NCBI GenBank assembly: GCA_029782365.1 | Contig: JAKOUW010000076.1 | Coordinates: forward strand, 248,001 to 312,000 | DNA length: 64,000 nt | Source: Chloroflexota bacterium | GTDB taxonomy: Bacteria > Chloroflexota > Anaerolineae > Anaerolineales > UBA4823 | Direction: 5' to 3' | Part shown: one piece after another, positions 8,961-17,876 of the stretch | How positions within the stretch are numbered: the stretch's first letter is position 1 | Layout: the number at the start of each line of letters is the position of its first letter | Translations under genes and position numbers: made by a program | Notes under the pieces: model-generated | Database searches by the model: none | What the model was told of the DNA's origin: nothing | Seen by the model: the letters and a program-made list of their open reading frames with translations, nothing else

Positions 8961-10082
8961 ATGGCTTCGGTTAAGTTATCCCACGTTTTCAAGAGATTTG
9001 ACACCAAGACAGCAGTCAATGATATCAGTTTTGAGCTTGGCGAACATGAGTTCTTAGTGCTTGTTGGACCATCAGGTTGTGGAAAGACAACCACGCTCCG
9101 CATGCTCGCAGGGTTAGAACAGATCAGCAGTGGAGATGTCTACTTTGGCAGTCAACGAATGAACGATATCCGTCCGCGCGATCGAAAAATCGCCATGGTT
9201 TTCCAGGATTATGCCGTTTTCCCTCACCTGACTGTTTATGAAAATATTGCATATGGTTTGCGCTCGAGGCATGCGCCATCCCAGGTGATCAAGGAAAGGG
9301 TTCCAAAAGCGGCCAAAACGTTCCGGATTGACCACCTTCTGCAGCGTAAACCACGCCAATTGAGCGGTGGTGAAAGGCAGAGAGTTGCCCTTTCTAGGGC
9401 GATGGTCAGTGACGCCAATTTGTATCTTTATGATGAACCATTGGCCAATTTAGATGCTCAACTGCGTTATCAGGCGCGGGAGGATATTATGGCGTTGCAT
9501 AAGGAGAAACAAGCCCCCAGTGTTTATGTAACGCACGACCAATCAGAGGCGATGGCTCTTGGTGATCGGATTGCTGTCATGCATGATGGAAAGATTGAAC
9601 AACTGGCTTCCGGGCAAGATCTGTACGAAAATCCAGCCAGTTTGTTTGTTGCCTATTTTATCGGAACGCCGACAATCAATTTCTTTGATGTGGAAATTGC
9701 TGTTGAAGAAGGTGAATTAGTGGCTCTTTGTCCGGCATTTCGGGTTCAATTACCTGGAGAGATGAAATCCAGGCTGGAAGTTTATATTGGGAAGAAAGTA
9801 AAAATGGGAATTCGCCCGGAAGATATTCATGTACCACGCCTGGCTCCGTTTACAGTGACCGAACATAACCAAATCCAGGGTGTGGTCAATGTAATAGAAC
9901 CATCATCGACAGGTTGTTCAGTCTACTTGAGCACAATGGAAGATTCTGCTCAGGATTTTGTCACCACGTTGCGCACGCGTATGCCGGTTTCTTACATTGG
10001 CCGCGAAGTGCCGCTGGCAATAAATCTGCTGAAAGCTCATTTCTTCGACCTCGAAACCGAACGGTCAGTTCTACATCAGTAA
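8961..10082 (+). CDS. ABC transporter ATPase 2 (MalK/UgpC-like)
   Basis: A second full-length MalK-type ATPase of 373 residues, starting 15 bases after ATPase 1. Walker A GPSGCGKTT, Q-loop MVFQDYAVFPHLTV, signature LSGGERQRVA, Walker B LYLYDEP and VTHDQSEAM are intact, and a C-terminal MalK-like regulatory region contains MGIRPEDIHV. Two different intact ATPases directly behind one permease pair suggest a heterodimeric motor, as known for the rhizobial glycerol importer (GlpS/GlpT). Independent homodimers, or service to other permeases elsewhere, are alternatives. Confidence 0.92.
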   Translation: MASVKLSHVFKRFDTKTAVNDISFELGEHEFLVLVGPSGCGKTTTLRMLAGLEQISSGDVYFGSQRMNDIRPRDRKIAMVFQDYAVFPHLTVYENIAYGLRSRHAPSQVIKERVPKAAKTFRIDHLLQRKPRQLSGGERQRVALSRAMVSDANLYLYDEPLANLDAQLRYQAREDIMALHKEKQAPSVYVTHDQSEAMALGDRIAVMHDGKIEQLASGQDLYENPASLFVAYFIGTPTINFFDVEIAVEEGELVALCPAFRVQLPGEMKSRLEVYIGKKVKMGIRPEDIHVPRLAPFTVTEHNQIQGVVNVIEPSSTGCSVYLSTMEDSAQDFVTTLRTRMPVSYIGREVPLAINLLKAHFFDLETERSVLHQ

Positions 10083-10090
10083 AGCAGCGT

Positions 10091-10774
10091 ATGCCTTTTT
10101 TTGATGACAGCGGTCCAAAACCTGAGCAAGAGCGCAATATATTTTGGCGCTCGATTTCATTGGTTGGCGACCAATTAGAGCGAATGGTAATTTTGAATAT
10201 TGCCTGGTCGGTCCAGTCGCTGCCTGCGCTCGTGGCATGGGTGATTCCCGCTTTGCCTGATGGGGTACGAATTGCATTAACACTCTATTCCGCCGTTGCC
10301 TTTTTACCTGCCACCATGGTGTTGTTTGCCGCGTTAAATGACACCAACAAGGGGACACCTTTGAGCCTGGATATGGCAAAAGAGGTGTTCAAATTGTATT
10401 GGCTCGATTCATACTTGAAACTTTTACCATTGGTCAGTTTGTTCTATTGGTTATGGCTGGGCGCATCCATAGCCGAACAAAATATGTGGCTCATTATAGA
10501 TGTACTGGCTCGACTGCTAATATTATGCCTGGCAGTCATAGCGATCTATTGGGGACCATTATTGGTCAATAAACGGCAATTGTCAGCCTTGGGTATTTTC
10601 GTCGAATCTATCCGGCTCTTTTGGCGGAAACCAGCCCGGACGCTGTTCGCAAGTGCGTTATGTTTCATTGCAATACTCATAGGGGTCATCTCCATTGGTG
10701 GGTTGTATTTAATCGTCCCTGTGCTGTTAGCTCTGATTCAAATACAAAACTTCAATTCTACAGCGTCTGGCTAG
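10091..10774 (+). CDS. Small integral membrane protein, possibly YesL/DUF624-like
   Basis: The start is placed at ATG 10091, eight bases after the previous stop, because upstream in-frame sequence lies inside the ATPase gene. The 227-residue product has a polar N-terminus followed by about five hydrophobic segments. Length, topology and its place inside a sugar ABC operon resemble YesL/DUF624 membrane proteins, which occur with family-1 importers and have no clear biochemical role. The family call is tentative, since no sharp motif settles it. The ribosome site is weak, so translation is probably coupled to the ATPase gene. Confidence 0.6.
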   Translation: MPFFDDSGPKPEQERNIFWRSISLVGDQLERMVILNIAWSVQSLPALVAWVIPALPDGVRIALTLYSAVAFLPATMVLFAALNDTNKGTPLSLDMAKEVFKLYWLDSYLKLLPLVSLFYWLWLGASIAEQNMWLIIDVLARLLILCLAVIAIYWGPLLVNKRQLSALGIFVESIRLFWRKPARTLFASALCFIAILIGVISIGGLYLIVPVLLALIQIQNFNSTASG

Positions 10775-10809
10775 ACCAGGATGAATAGAAACAGGATGAG
10801 AGGTTAATA

Positions 10810-11937
10810 ATGGGATTGCTCGAAGTACAAAATCTGGTGAAAACTTATGGCCAAAACACGGTGCTAAATAATATTTCTTTTTCCGTGCCGGACGGCGAAT
10901 TTTTCGTGCTTCTTGGGCCGTCTGGAGGCGGGAAAAGCACAATACTAAAGGTGCTGTGTGGAATTGAAGGAGCTGACTCCGGGAAAATTCTTCTCGGAGG
11001 GCGCGAGATAACCAACATGGCGCCGCGCGAGCGTAATGTAGGTATGGTTTTCCAGGATTACGGTTTGTATCCTCACATGAACGTGGCGGAAAATATTGCC
11101 TACGGACTGGAAGCGCGCGGGTACCCGCGCGATGAGGTTTCTAAGAGGGTGAAAGACGCAGCAGGCCGCCTTGGGTTAACACCATTAATCGATCGGATCA
11201 TTGTCGATCTATCCGGCGGTGAGCAGCAGCGTGTTGCCCTGGCACGGGCCATGGCAAAAGATGCGGATTTTTACCTGTTTGACGAACCCATCTCCAACCT
11301 GGATCCGAAATTGCGCGCTCAGGCTCGACGTGATATTTTGATGTTACACCGATTGAAGAAAAAGCCGACGTTGTATGTCACCCATGATCAAACGGAAGCA
11401 TTAGCAATTGCAGATCGCATCGCAATTATTGCCAGGGGAAAACTGCAGCAGTTAGGCACATCCGACGATTTGATCCGAAAGCCTGCCAATATCTTTATTG
11501 CTAGCTTTATTGGAGCTCCTGGGATGAACCTGATCTACGGAGATCTGGCGGCAAAAGATGGTGCATACTCGGTTCGTTTCGAAGGGGGTGAAATTGAATT
11601 GCCGGCTTCCTGGAAACCAGTTTTAAGGGATTACCGGAACCCCCGCATCGTTCTGGGAATTCCCCCTGCCGCTTTTATAACGCCTGGTATGGCTATTGAC
11701 GGCAATCAAGAGGGAACAGATAACCAGTTTACTGGTGTAATTGAAACGATCGAACCTCTGGTCAGCGAGGTCATTGTAATATTTAAGCATTCCTCAGGTA
11801 AAATTGTCTCAGCTGTCTTTCAAGGTGTTGACGAAATGCTGTTTGAACCTGGTTCATCGATGACAATTGGTTTGGACAGCAGCCAGTTTTGTTTGTTCGA
11901 CCCGGAGACAGAAAACGCACTGATTCGAACCGATTAA
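10810..11937 (+). CDS. ABC transporter ATPase 3 (MalK/UgpC-like)
   Basis: A third MalK-type ATPase in the same operon, 375 residues. Motifs are complete: Walker A GPSGGGKST (Gly in place of the usual Cys), Q-loop MVFQDYGLYPHMNV, signature LSGGEQQRVA, Walker B FYLFDEP, D-loop NLDPKL and VTHDQTEALA. The C-terminal regulatory part has a TOBE-like GLDSSQFCLFDPET ending. AGAGGTTAATA precedes the ATG. It is separated from the other two ATPases by the small membrane protein gene. Confidence 0.92.
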   Translation: MGLLEVQNLVKTYGQNTVLNNISFSVPDGEFFVLLGPSGGGKSTILKVLCGIEGADSGKILLGGREITNMAPRERNVGMVFQDYGLYPHMNVAENIAYGLEARGYPRDEVSKRVKDAAGRLGLTPLIDRIIVDLSGGEQQRVALARAMAKDADFYLFDEPISNLDPKLRAQARRDILMLHRLKKKPTLYVTHDQTEALAIADRIAIIARGKLQQLGTSDDLIRKPANIFIASFIGAPGMNLIYGDLAAKDGAYSVRFEGGEIELPASWKPVLRDYRNPRIVLGIPPAAFITPGMAIDGNQEGTDNQFTGVIETIEPLVSEVIVIFKHSSGKIVSAVFQGVDEMLFEPGSSMTIGLDSSQFCLFDPETENALIRTD

Positions 11938-11945
11938 CCATTGCT

Positions 11946-12842
11946 ATGCATGACTGTGATGTAATTGTTTTAGGCGATTACTTCTTCGACATTATCATAA
12001 CCGGATTAAAAGAGCTGCCCCGCCTTGGCGCTGATATATTTGGGGATCAATTAGAAATGGCGCCGGGAGGAGCGTATATCACCACAGTGGCATTACACCG
12101 CCTGGGGATACATGCAGAATGGGTGGCTCACCTGGGTAACGATGTTTTGAGTGAATTTGTGATTCGGGCTGCACAAAAAGAAGGGTTGTGCGAACTTCTC
12201 TTTAAACGGCACGATATCCCTTTACGAAAATTAAGTGTTTCGTTTTCTTACCCTCACGACCGGGGATTTATCAGTTACTGTGATGGGTTTGATTCTGATT
12301 ACCCGGTTGAGGATATTGTGGCCCGGTCTCCAGCCTGGGTGGTGAATCCACCTTTGGGTGGGGAAAAACACATTCAAGATTTTTTACATGCGATTCACGC
12401 GGCCGGGAGCAAAATTTACCTTGATAGCCAATTTGTGGATTATTCGCTGGATGTGCCAGGTGTGGGTGATACGTTAGGGTTGGTCGATATCTTTACGTGC
12501 AATCAAAGCGAGGCGCACAGGCTGACAGGTTGCAGCGAACCTCAACAGGCGGCAGCTGTGCTGGCGAATTATTGCCCAATGGTGATTGTAAAATGTGGCG
12601 GAAATGGAGCTTATGCCAGGGCTGGCACGAGCCTGTGGTATTCACCAGCGCTGCCAGTACAGGTTGTGGATACGACTGGCGCTGGGGATTCTTTCAATGC
12701 GGGTTTCCTGGCTGGCGTGCTGAAGAAAGAAACCATAGAAACCTGCCTTAGATATGGAAACATCTGCGGCAGTTTATCAACCACCCGCTGTGGGGGCGCC
12801 AGCGCGGCTCCAACCCTGGAGCAATTGCTTGCCTGGCTCTGA
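11946..12842 (+). CDS. PfkB-family carbohydrate kinase
   Basis: Start chosen at ATG 11946, eight bases after the third ATPase; a longer in-frame extension would lie wholly inside that gene. The 298-residue product has the two PfkB signatures: a glycine-rich N-terminal substrate motif (APGGAYITTVALHRLG) and the C-terminal ATP/anion-hole motif DTTGAGDSFNAGFLAG with catalytic Asp. The family phosphorylates sugars, sugar phosphates or nucleosides. In this operon it most likely phosphorylates a monosaccharide or a breakdown product of the imported oligosaccharide. The exact sugar is unknown. Confidence 0.85.
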   Translation: MHDCDVIVLGDYFFDIIITGLKELPRLGADIFGDQLEMAPGGAYITTVALHRLGIHAEWVAHLGNDVLSEFVIRAAQKEGLCELLFKRHDIPLRKLSVSFSYPHDRGFISYCDGFDSDYPVEDIVARSPAWVVNPPLGGEKHIQDFLHAIHAAGSKIYLDSQFVDYSLDVPGVGDTLGLVDIFTCNQSEAHRLTGCSEPQQAAAVLANYCPMVIVKCGGNGAYARAGTSLWYSPALPVQVVDTTGAGDSFNAGFLAGVLKKETIETCLRYGNICGSLSTTRCGGASAAPTLEQLLAWL

Positions 12843-12884
12843 CCCGTAAGGTGCCTATCATGAATTGATGAGAGATCGGAGAAT

Positions 12885-14282
12885 ATGATGAAATTAACTT
12901 TGGTCGGTGGCGGCGGCGTGCGTTCACCATTATTTGTGGCCTCCGTTTTACGCTGGCTCGGTCGGGTTAAGGTTGACGAACTTTGGTTAATGGATATTGA
13001 CGCCCATAAGCTTGGTCTTTTTGGCGGTCTTTGTCGCGAAGTGGTCAGGCGGGCTGGAAACCCATTCCGCATCGTGGCAACGACGGATGCACGCGCCGCT
13101 TTGGCCAACGCAGATCATGTAGTCACGACGATCCGTGTAGGGTATGAACATGGCCGGGCTCTCGATGAACGAATCGCTTTGAGCCATGGGGTGCTTGGGC
13201 AGGAAACAACCGGCCCAGGCGGTTTTGCGATGGCGCTGCGCAGTATCCCAGCTTTGTTAAGTTACGCTGCGTTATTACAAGAGGTAAGTCCGAATGCCTG
13301 GATGTACAATTTTACCAATCCTGCTGGATTGGTGACGCAGGCATTGCGAGAAGCTGGTTATGAGCGTACGATTGGAATTTGTGATGGCGCAAATGGTGGG
13401 CAGGGGGCGGCAGCCTGGTACATGGGTGTGCCTTATGATGCAATAAGAGCCGAAGTGTTCGGATTGAACCATCTTTCGTGGTGCCGGGCGGCCTGGTTAA
13501 ATGGGGAAAATATTTTGCCTAAAGCGTTGGCAGATGATCGTTTCATCAAAGCCATGCAAGGTCCATTTGATCCTGCGTTGGTACGCCAGGCAGGTATGCA
13601 CTTGAATGAGTATTTATATTATTACCATTACGCAGAAAAAGCGGTCGCCGCCATCAGTTCGGAGAGCAAGACGCGGGGTGAAGAGATCGAGGAATTGAAC
13701 AAGCGCTTAATCCAGCAACTCGAGAGCATCGGCGTAGAGCGCAACCCTGAAAAGGCACTGCGCACCTTTTTTGGTTACGAAAAACGTCGAGGGTCAACCT
13801 ATATGCATTATGCATATGGAGGACCAACCATCGAGGAGGTGGAAAAACAAAGTTCAGCTCAGAAGGATGATTTTGACGCAGATATCCCGGCAGAGGCAGG
13901 CGAGGGCTACGCTGGTGTGGCCTTATCGATTATTGAAGCAATGCAATCTGAGAAAACCTTATACACAGCGTTGAACATCACCAATCAAGGCGCTATTGAT
14001 GGCATGGCAGATGATGATGTTGTGGAAGTCAGTGCTAAAGTTGAAAATGGGATCGTTAAACCGCTTCTTATTGGCCAAATTCCATCCTACCAACTTAATT
14101 TGATGAAAACAGTCAAACTTTACGAACGAATGACAGTTCAGGCGATCCGTGAACGCTCTCGCAAGTTAGCAATACAGGCATTGATGGTTCACCCGCTCGT
14201 CTTATCCTATTCCAGGGCAGCGCCTCTCGTCGATGCTTATCTGGATGCCCACAAGGAATTTATTGGCAAATGGAGTGAATGA
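12885..14282 (+). CDS. GH4-family NAD-dependent glycosidase (6-phospho-beta-glucosidase-like)
   Basis: The product (465 residues, the usual family length) begins with the Rossmann NAD-binding motif LVGGGGVRSP of GH4. Further family marks are NFTNPAG, the metal-site Cys in ICDGANG, and GLNHLSW with the conserved metal-binding His. GH4 enzymes cleave glycosides by an NAD+ and Mn2+ dependent oxidation-elimination mechanism inside the cell. The closest-looking subgroup is 6-phospho-beta-glucosidase, but those normally pair with PTS uptake, and here the transporter is ABC. Either the adjacent PfkB kinase makes a phosphorylated substrate, or this enzyme acts on an unphosphorylated glycoside as some GH4 members do. 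GGAGAAT precedes tandem ATGs at 12885 and 12888. Confidence 0.88.
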   Translation: MMKLTLVGGGGVRSPLFVASVLRWLGRVKVDELWLMDIDAHKLGLFGGLCREVVRRAGNPFRIVATTDARAALANADHVVTTIRVGYEHGRALDERIALSHGVLGQETTGPGGFAMALRSIPALLSYAALLQEVSPNAWMYNFTNPAGLVTQALREAGYERTIGICDGANGGQGAAAWYMGVPYDAIRAEVFGLNHLSWCRAAWLNGENILPKALADDRFIKAMQGPFDPALVRQAGMHLNEYLYYYHYAEKAVAAISSESKTRGEEIEELNKRLIQQLESIGVERNPEKALRTFFGYEKRRGSTYMHYAYGGPTIEEVEKQSSAQKDDFDADIPAEAGEGYAGVALSIIEAMQSEKTLYTALNITNQGAIDGMADDDVVEVSAKVENGIVKPLLIGQIPSYQLNLMKTVKLYERMTVQAIRERSRKLAIQALMVHPLVLSYSRAAPLVDAYLDAHKEFIGKWSE

Positions 14283-15045
14283 TTCACCTGGGCAATTGAG
14301 ATCTGTGGGAATAAGTTTCGCTTATCCATATTCAGGGCCGCCATTTGAGCAGTTGGGTGCTGCTCACCTGGCAGCTTTGTTTGTTATCGGTTTGTTGATC
14401 TTTTTATTTTGCGTTTACCGCCAACAATTGGCAGATCAGCCTGGAATTCGGTATGGGTTCGCCATTTTTTTGTTCCTCAATGAATTATCGTGGCATGCAT
14501 GGTATGCATACTATGGTTTATGGAATATCCGATCATTGCTGCCTCTTAACCTGTGCAATTTAATGGTAATTGCCAGTGTTTATAGCTTAATTTCGAACAA
14601 TCAAAATATTTTTGAATTTGTTTATTTGTTAGGTATCCCATCCGCAATTCAAGTCTTAATCACACCCGCTCTCGGGTCATATGGATTTCCCCATGTGTTG
14701 TTTTTTCAAATATTTATCTCCCATGGAGGAATTATCCTGGCGGCGCTTTATCTTGTAATTGTTAAACGCATGCGACCTGAAGGTTGGCGTTCAGTTAGGA
14801 AGGTGGTGGTCACAACAACCGCGTATGTCATTCTGATCTTCTCGCTAAATTTCCTTTTGGGCAGTAATTATCTTTTCTTAGCACACAAACCCCCGGCATC
14901 CACTTTGATCGATTATCTCGGACCATGGCCATGGTATATTTTGTCCATGGAAATTATTGGCGTCGTTTGCGTGACTTCGTTGTATCTGCCATTTTACGTG
15001 AAGGACCTGCAGAGAAAGGGGAGTTTGAAACTGAAAAAGGAATAA
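14275..15045 (+). CDS. YwaF/TIGR02206-like integral membrane protein
   Basis: A hydrophobic protein of about 256 residues with roughly seven membrane segments and a conserved-looking NELSWHAWY / LPLNLCNLM region, which resembles the TIGR02206 (B. subtilis YwaF) family of unknown function. The start is uncertain: GTG 14275 overlaps the end of the GH4 gene by 8 bases and is used here; GTG 14305 or TTG 14296 are alternatives, and the longer frame from 14233 lies within GH4. The overlap suggests membership in the sugar operon, but no transport role can be read directly. Confidence 0.65.
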   Translation: MNDSPGQLRSVGISFAYPYSGPPFEQLGAAHLAALFVIGLLIFLFCVYRQQLADQPGIRYGFAIFLFLNELSWHAWYAYYGLWNIRSLLPLNLCNLMVIASVYSLISNNQNIFEFVYLLGIPSAIQVLITPALGSYGFPHVLFFQIFISHGGIILAALYLVIVKRMRPEGWRSVRKVVVTTTAYVILIFSLNFLLGSNYLFLAHKPPASTLIDYLGPWPWYILSMEIIGVVCVTSLYLPFYVKDLQRKGSLKLKKE

Positions 15046-15152
15046 GCTGGTTGGTTTTGGTTTGGTTTGGTTAATACTGGAATAGAAAACCCAAGCGAGC
15101 GATAAAATTCATTATAATGATCAGCGTTATCCAGCAAACTCCGAGGAAAATT

Positions 15153-15866
15153 ATGTCTAAGTATCGAAAATCCAATCGCAAAAACAAATCAAGGCGAGGC
15201 AATTTATCCCAGGGACAGATTACTCAATTAATTGCGATAGGAGTGATCGTGCTTGTCATTGTGGTGATCATATGGATCATCAATTCGAACCAAAAACCAA
15301 GTGTCAGCCAAGACAATTCACAGCCAACGAGCGAAGTATCACCATCGCAACCAGTAACCAAACAGTACACATCTGCGCCAGCTATGCAGATAGATCCTAA
15401 GAAACAATATCTGGCGACTGTCAAAATGGCAAAAGGGGGCGAATTTGTCATACAGCTCTTTCCAGACAAAGCACCCATAACCGTTAACAGTTTTGTTTTC
15501 CTGGCTCGGGAAAAATTCTTTGATGGCGTGACATTTCATCGAGTACTGCAAGGCTTCATGGCTCAAACAGGGGACCCTACCGGAACAGGTCGAGGCGGCC
15601 CTGGCTATGAATTCAAGAACGAAGATAGCGATTTGACATTTGATAAAGCTGGTGTAGTAGCCATGGCAAATGCTGGACGGGACACGAATGGCTCGCAATT
15701 CTTTATCACATTCGCCCCAGTCACATACTTAAACGGGGGATATACAATTTTCGGTCAGGTAATTAGTGGAATGGATGTGGTTAATAAAATCACTTTGCGC
15801 GATCCGGATACCAACCCAACCTTCGTGGGAGACGCCATCCAAACCATTACAATTGAAGAAAAATAA
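15153..15866 (+). CDS. Membrane-anchored cyclophilin-type peptidyl-prolyl isomerase
   Basis: ATG 15153 follows CCGAGGAAAATT and is preferred to ATG 15117, which lacks a ribosome site. The N-terminus is strongly basic (Lys/Arg/Asn rich), followed by one membrane segment (IGVIVLVIVVIIWII), a Ser/Pro/Gln linker, and a complete cyclophilin domain with [27 protein letters not shown] and YTIFGQV. The catalytic Arg in FHRV is present. The domain is expected outside the membrane, where it would help fold secreted proteins. A second, soluble cyclophilin is encoded at 54596-55108. A possible -10 (TATAAT, 15114-15119) lies upstream. Confidence 0.9.
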   Translation: MSKYRKSNRKNKSRRGNLSQGQITQLIAIGVIVLVIVVIIWIINSNQKPSVSQDNSQPTSEVSPSQPVTKQYTSAPAMQIDPKKQYLATVKMAKGGEFVIQLFPDKAPITVNSFVFLAREKFFDGVTFHRVLQGFMAQTGDPTGTGRGGPGYEFKNEDSDLTFDKAGVVAMANAGRDTNGSQFFITFAPVTYLNGGYTIFGQVISGMDVVNKITLRDPDTNPTFVGDAIQTITIEEK

Positions 15867-15887
15867 ACCGAGGATTGCGATAAAATT

Positions 15888-17159
15888 TTATTGTGATAGG
15901 ATGGTTAACACTTGCTGAGCGAAGAGTTTACCGGGCAGATTAGAATTTGGTTGGATAGCAGCAATCCGGCCTTCTTTAACCACAGCGTAAATATTCTTTT
16001 TATCCGCCAGGGACCTTAGATCTGCTAAAGGATTCGTCTCCAGAATAACCAAGTCAGCGATTTTGCCTTTTTCCAGGGTGCCAAGTTTTTCTTGCAAACC
16101 GAGCGCTTTTGCTGCGCTGTAAGTAGCGGCAAGCAAGGCGTCCATTGGCTTCATACCAGCTTGATGCATCCAATACAGCTCGATAGCATTCTCTCCATGA
16201 AAGTTCAAAGGCGTCGCGGCATCTGAACCCATTGCGATTGGAACGCCTGCCTGGTAAGCCAGCCGAAGGCTGAGGATGGCATCCTGTTGGATCTGCTCTG
16301 ATTTTTTACGAATCCACGCAGGGATAACGCCAGATTTGTCGTTCACGACCGTCCAGCCAGCCTGCAGTGTAGGCAACAAGAACACACCATTCCTGGCCAT
16401 CAAGGCGATCAGTTCTTGATCCTGATGTAAGAACGTACCATGCTCGATGGTGTTGGCTCCACATTCAACTGCAAGCCGGATTCCATTTGCGCCGTGGGCA
16501 TGTGCGGCAACTCTTTTGCCAAACTTCTTGGCCTCAGAGATGCCTGCTTTCAATTCGTCAGCATTGAAATGAGTGGCGCCAGGTATGCCGTCTTTAACCA
16601 GAACCGCTCCTGTCACGCCAAATTTGATTAAATCGGCCCCATTCTTAATTTGTTCTCGGACTGCTTTACGCACCTCATCAGCGCCATTTGCTTCACGGTA
16701 CATACCAGCGTAATAAGGAGCGCCGGATTCAGTTATTGAGATGAACCTGCCAGCTAAAATAAGGCGCGAACCACTGAACGTGCCATCATCAATGGATTTA
16801 CGCACATGAAATTCCAATTCATTCCAACCTCCGACATCACGAACGGTCGTGATGCCAGCGGCAAGGTTGCGTTGAGCGTTTTTCAGAATCACTAATTCCA
16901 TCTCAGGATCAGGCGCCATGAAATAACTATCTGGTTCTCCACTGCCCGCAAGATGAACATGGGCGTCAATCAATCCAGGGATCATCACCCGGCCGCCTAA
17001 ATCAACTTTGATTATGCCTGTCGTCTCAGGCTGGTAGGGAGATTGGCTTGAAAGGCCAGCGTAAAGAATATTTTTGCCTTCTATGACCAGAGTAGCATCC
17101 TGCAAAGGCTCTTTACCTGTGCCATCGATTAATGAAAAATTCGTGAATAATGTTCTCAT
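15888..17159 (-). CDS. Metal-dependent amidohydrolase (imidazolonepropionase-like)
   Basis: The 423-residue product shows the amidohydrolase pattern: a small beta sandwich, PGLIDAHVHLAG with the HxH metal pair, DLIKFGVTG with a candidate carbamylated Lys, the HAHG and EHG histidines, and MGSDAAT with the catalytic Asp. The C-terminal GTLEKGKIADLVIL returns to the sandwich domain, as usual. Relatives include prolidases and imidazolonepropionase-like enzymes acting on amide bonds in small molecules; the substrate here is unknown. No signal peptide is seen. It is convergent with the cyclophilin gene and divergent from the FHA gene. Confidence 0.85.
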   Translation of the reverse strand: MRTLFTNFSLIDGTGKEPLQDATLVIEGKNILYAGLSSQSPYQPETTGIIKVDLGGRVMIPGLIDAHVHLAGSGEPDSYFMAPDPEMELVILKNAQRNLAAGITTVRDVGGWNELEFHVRKSIDDGTFSGSRLILAGRFISITESGAPYYAGMYREANGADEVRKAVREQIKNGADLIKFGVTGAVLVKDGIPGATHFNADELKAGISEAKKFGKRVAAHAHGANGIRLAVECGANTIEHGTFLHQDQELIALMARNGVFLLPTLQAGWTVVNDKSGVIPAWIRKKSEQIQQDAILSLRLAYQAGVPIAMGSDAATPLNFHGENAIELYWMHQAGMKPMDALLAATYSAAKALGLQEKLGTLEKGKIADLVILETNPLADLRSLADKKNIYAVVKEGRIAAIQPNSNLPGKLFAQQVLTILSQ

Positions 17160-17243
17160 TTAATTTTTTTGTTACCTCGGCGCTTGAAATCAAGGAACGC
17201 TCAGGCTGTTCGAACCCAAAATTTTATTTTCGGTGCTAGAATA

Positions 17244-17288
17244 AATGATAATCATACCCATTGTTCATTATCATTTCCTGAGTATACT
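17244..17288 (+). promoter_or_regulatory. Candidate promoter with inverted repeat upstream of FHA gene
   Basis: TTGTTC (17261-17266) and TATACT (17283-17288) are 16 bases apart. An exact 9-bp inverted repeat, AATGATAAT at 17244 and ATTATCATT at 17267, brackets the -35 element, so a dimeric regulator could bind there. The region is shared with the divergent amidohydrolase gene. Confidence 0.4.
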
Positions 17289-17312
17289 ATCCTTTATTTA
17301 CTGGGAGACTTG

Positions 17313-17834
17313 ATGTTGTTCTCTGTATTGCCAGAACAGGCCGTTAATCCCTGGTTAGTGCTCTTGGCTGCAGCGTCTTGTTTGATCGCTGTCTTGGCAC
17401 TGATTGGATTGTTTGTAGCATATCTCCTGCAAAAAAGAAAACAGCCAGTGGTATTTCAGGCTGACAAGCCGAATAACGTCGCATCTTCATCAATTCATAT
17501 TGATATTCCAGCTCAAACACAGCATCCATCCGACCATGCGCCTGGCTCGCGCTGGTTGGTGGTAGCGCGAGGCGCAAGCCGGCCCGTTATGCTGAAACTC
17601 AATCCCGACGGTACACTAATCGGGCGCAGTGCAGAAAATCATATGGTATTGTTAGATCCACAGGTTTCAAGGTATCATGCGCGCATAGCCAAGCAAGGGG
17701 AGGCGTGGCTAATTGCCGATTTGCATTCAGGTAATGGAACCTATGTAAACGAAAAATCTGTGACAATTCAAACACTGACACCAGGTGATCGTATTCGATT
17801 AGGGGATCAAACCGAGCTGGTATTTCAGGCCTGA
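17313..17834 (+). CDS. Membrane-anchored FHA-domain protein
   Basis: Start placed at ATG 17313 after GGGAGACTTG; the longer frame from 17169 would cover the promoter. The 173-residue product has one N-terminal membrane segment (residues about 12-38), a short cytoplasmic linker, and a C-terminal FHA domain with LIGRSAENHMVL, the VSRYHARI motif and GNGTYVN. These are the residues that bind phosphothreonine peptides in FHA folds. It should read Ser/Thr kinase signalling at the inner membrane face. No kinase gene is visible in this window. Confidence 0.85.
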   Translation: MLFSVLPEQAVNPWLVLLAAASCLIAVLALIGLFVAYLLQKRKQPVVFQADKPNNVASSSIHIDIPAQTQHPSDHAPGSRWLVVARGASRPVMLKLNPDGTLIGRSAENHMVLLDPQVSRYHARIAKQGEAWLIADLHSGNGTYVNEKSVTIQTLTPGDRIRLGDQTELVFQA

Positions 17835-17876
17835 ATTGACACGGCGGAACAAATTATCATAGAGGTAATGAATAGG

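Noticed and set aside
15050..15074. TTTGG-type simple repeat between the YwaF-like and cyclophilin genes
   Set aside because: Only a few copies, no frame to alter by slippage, and no clear regulatory position; could be chance.
17244..17275. Fur box upstream of the FHA gene
   Set aside because: Half sites resemble Fur motifs, but the 14-base spacer does not fit the known overlapping hexamer arrangement and no iron gene is near.
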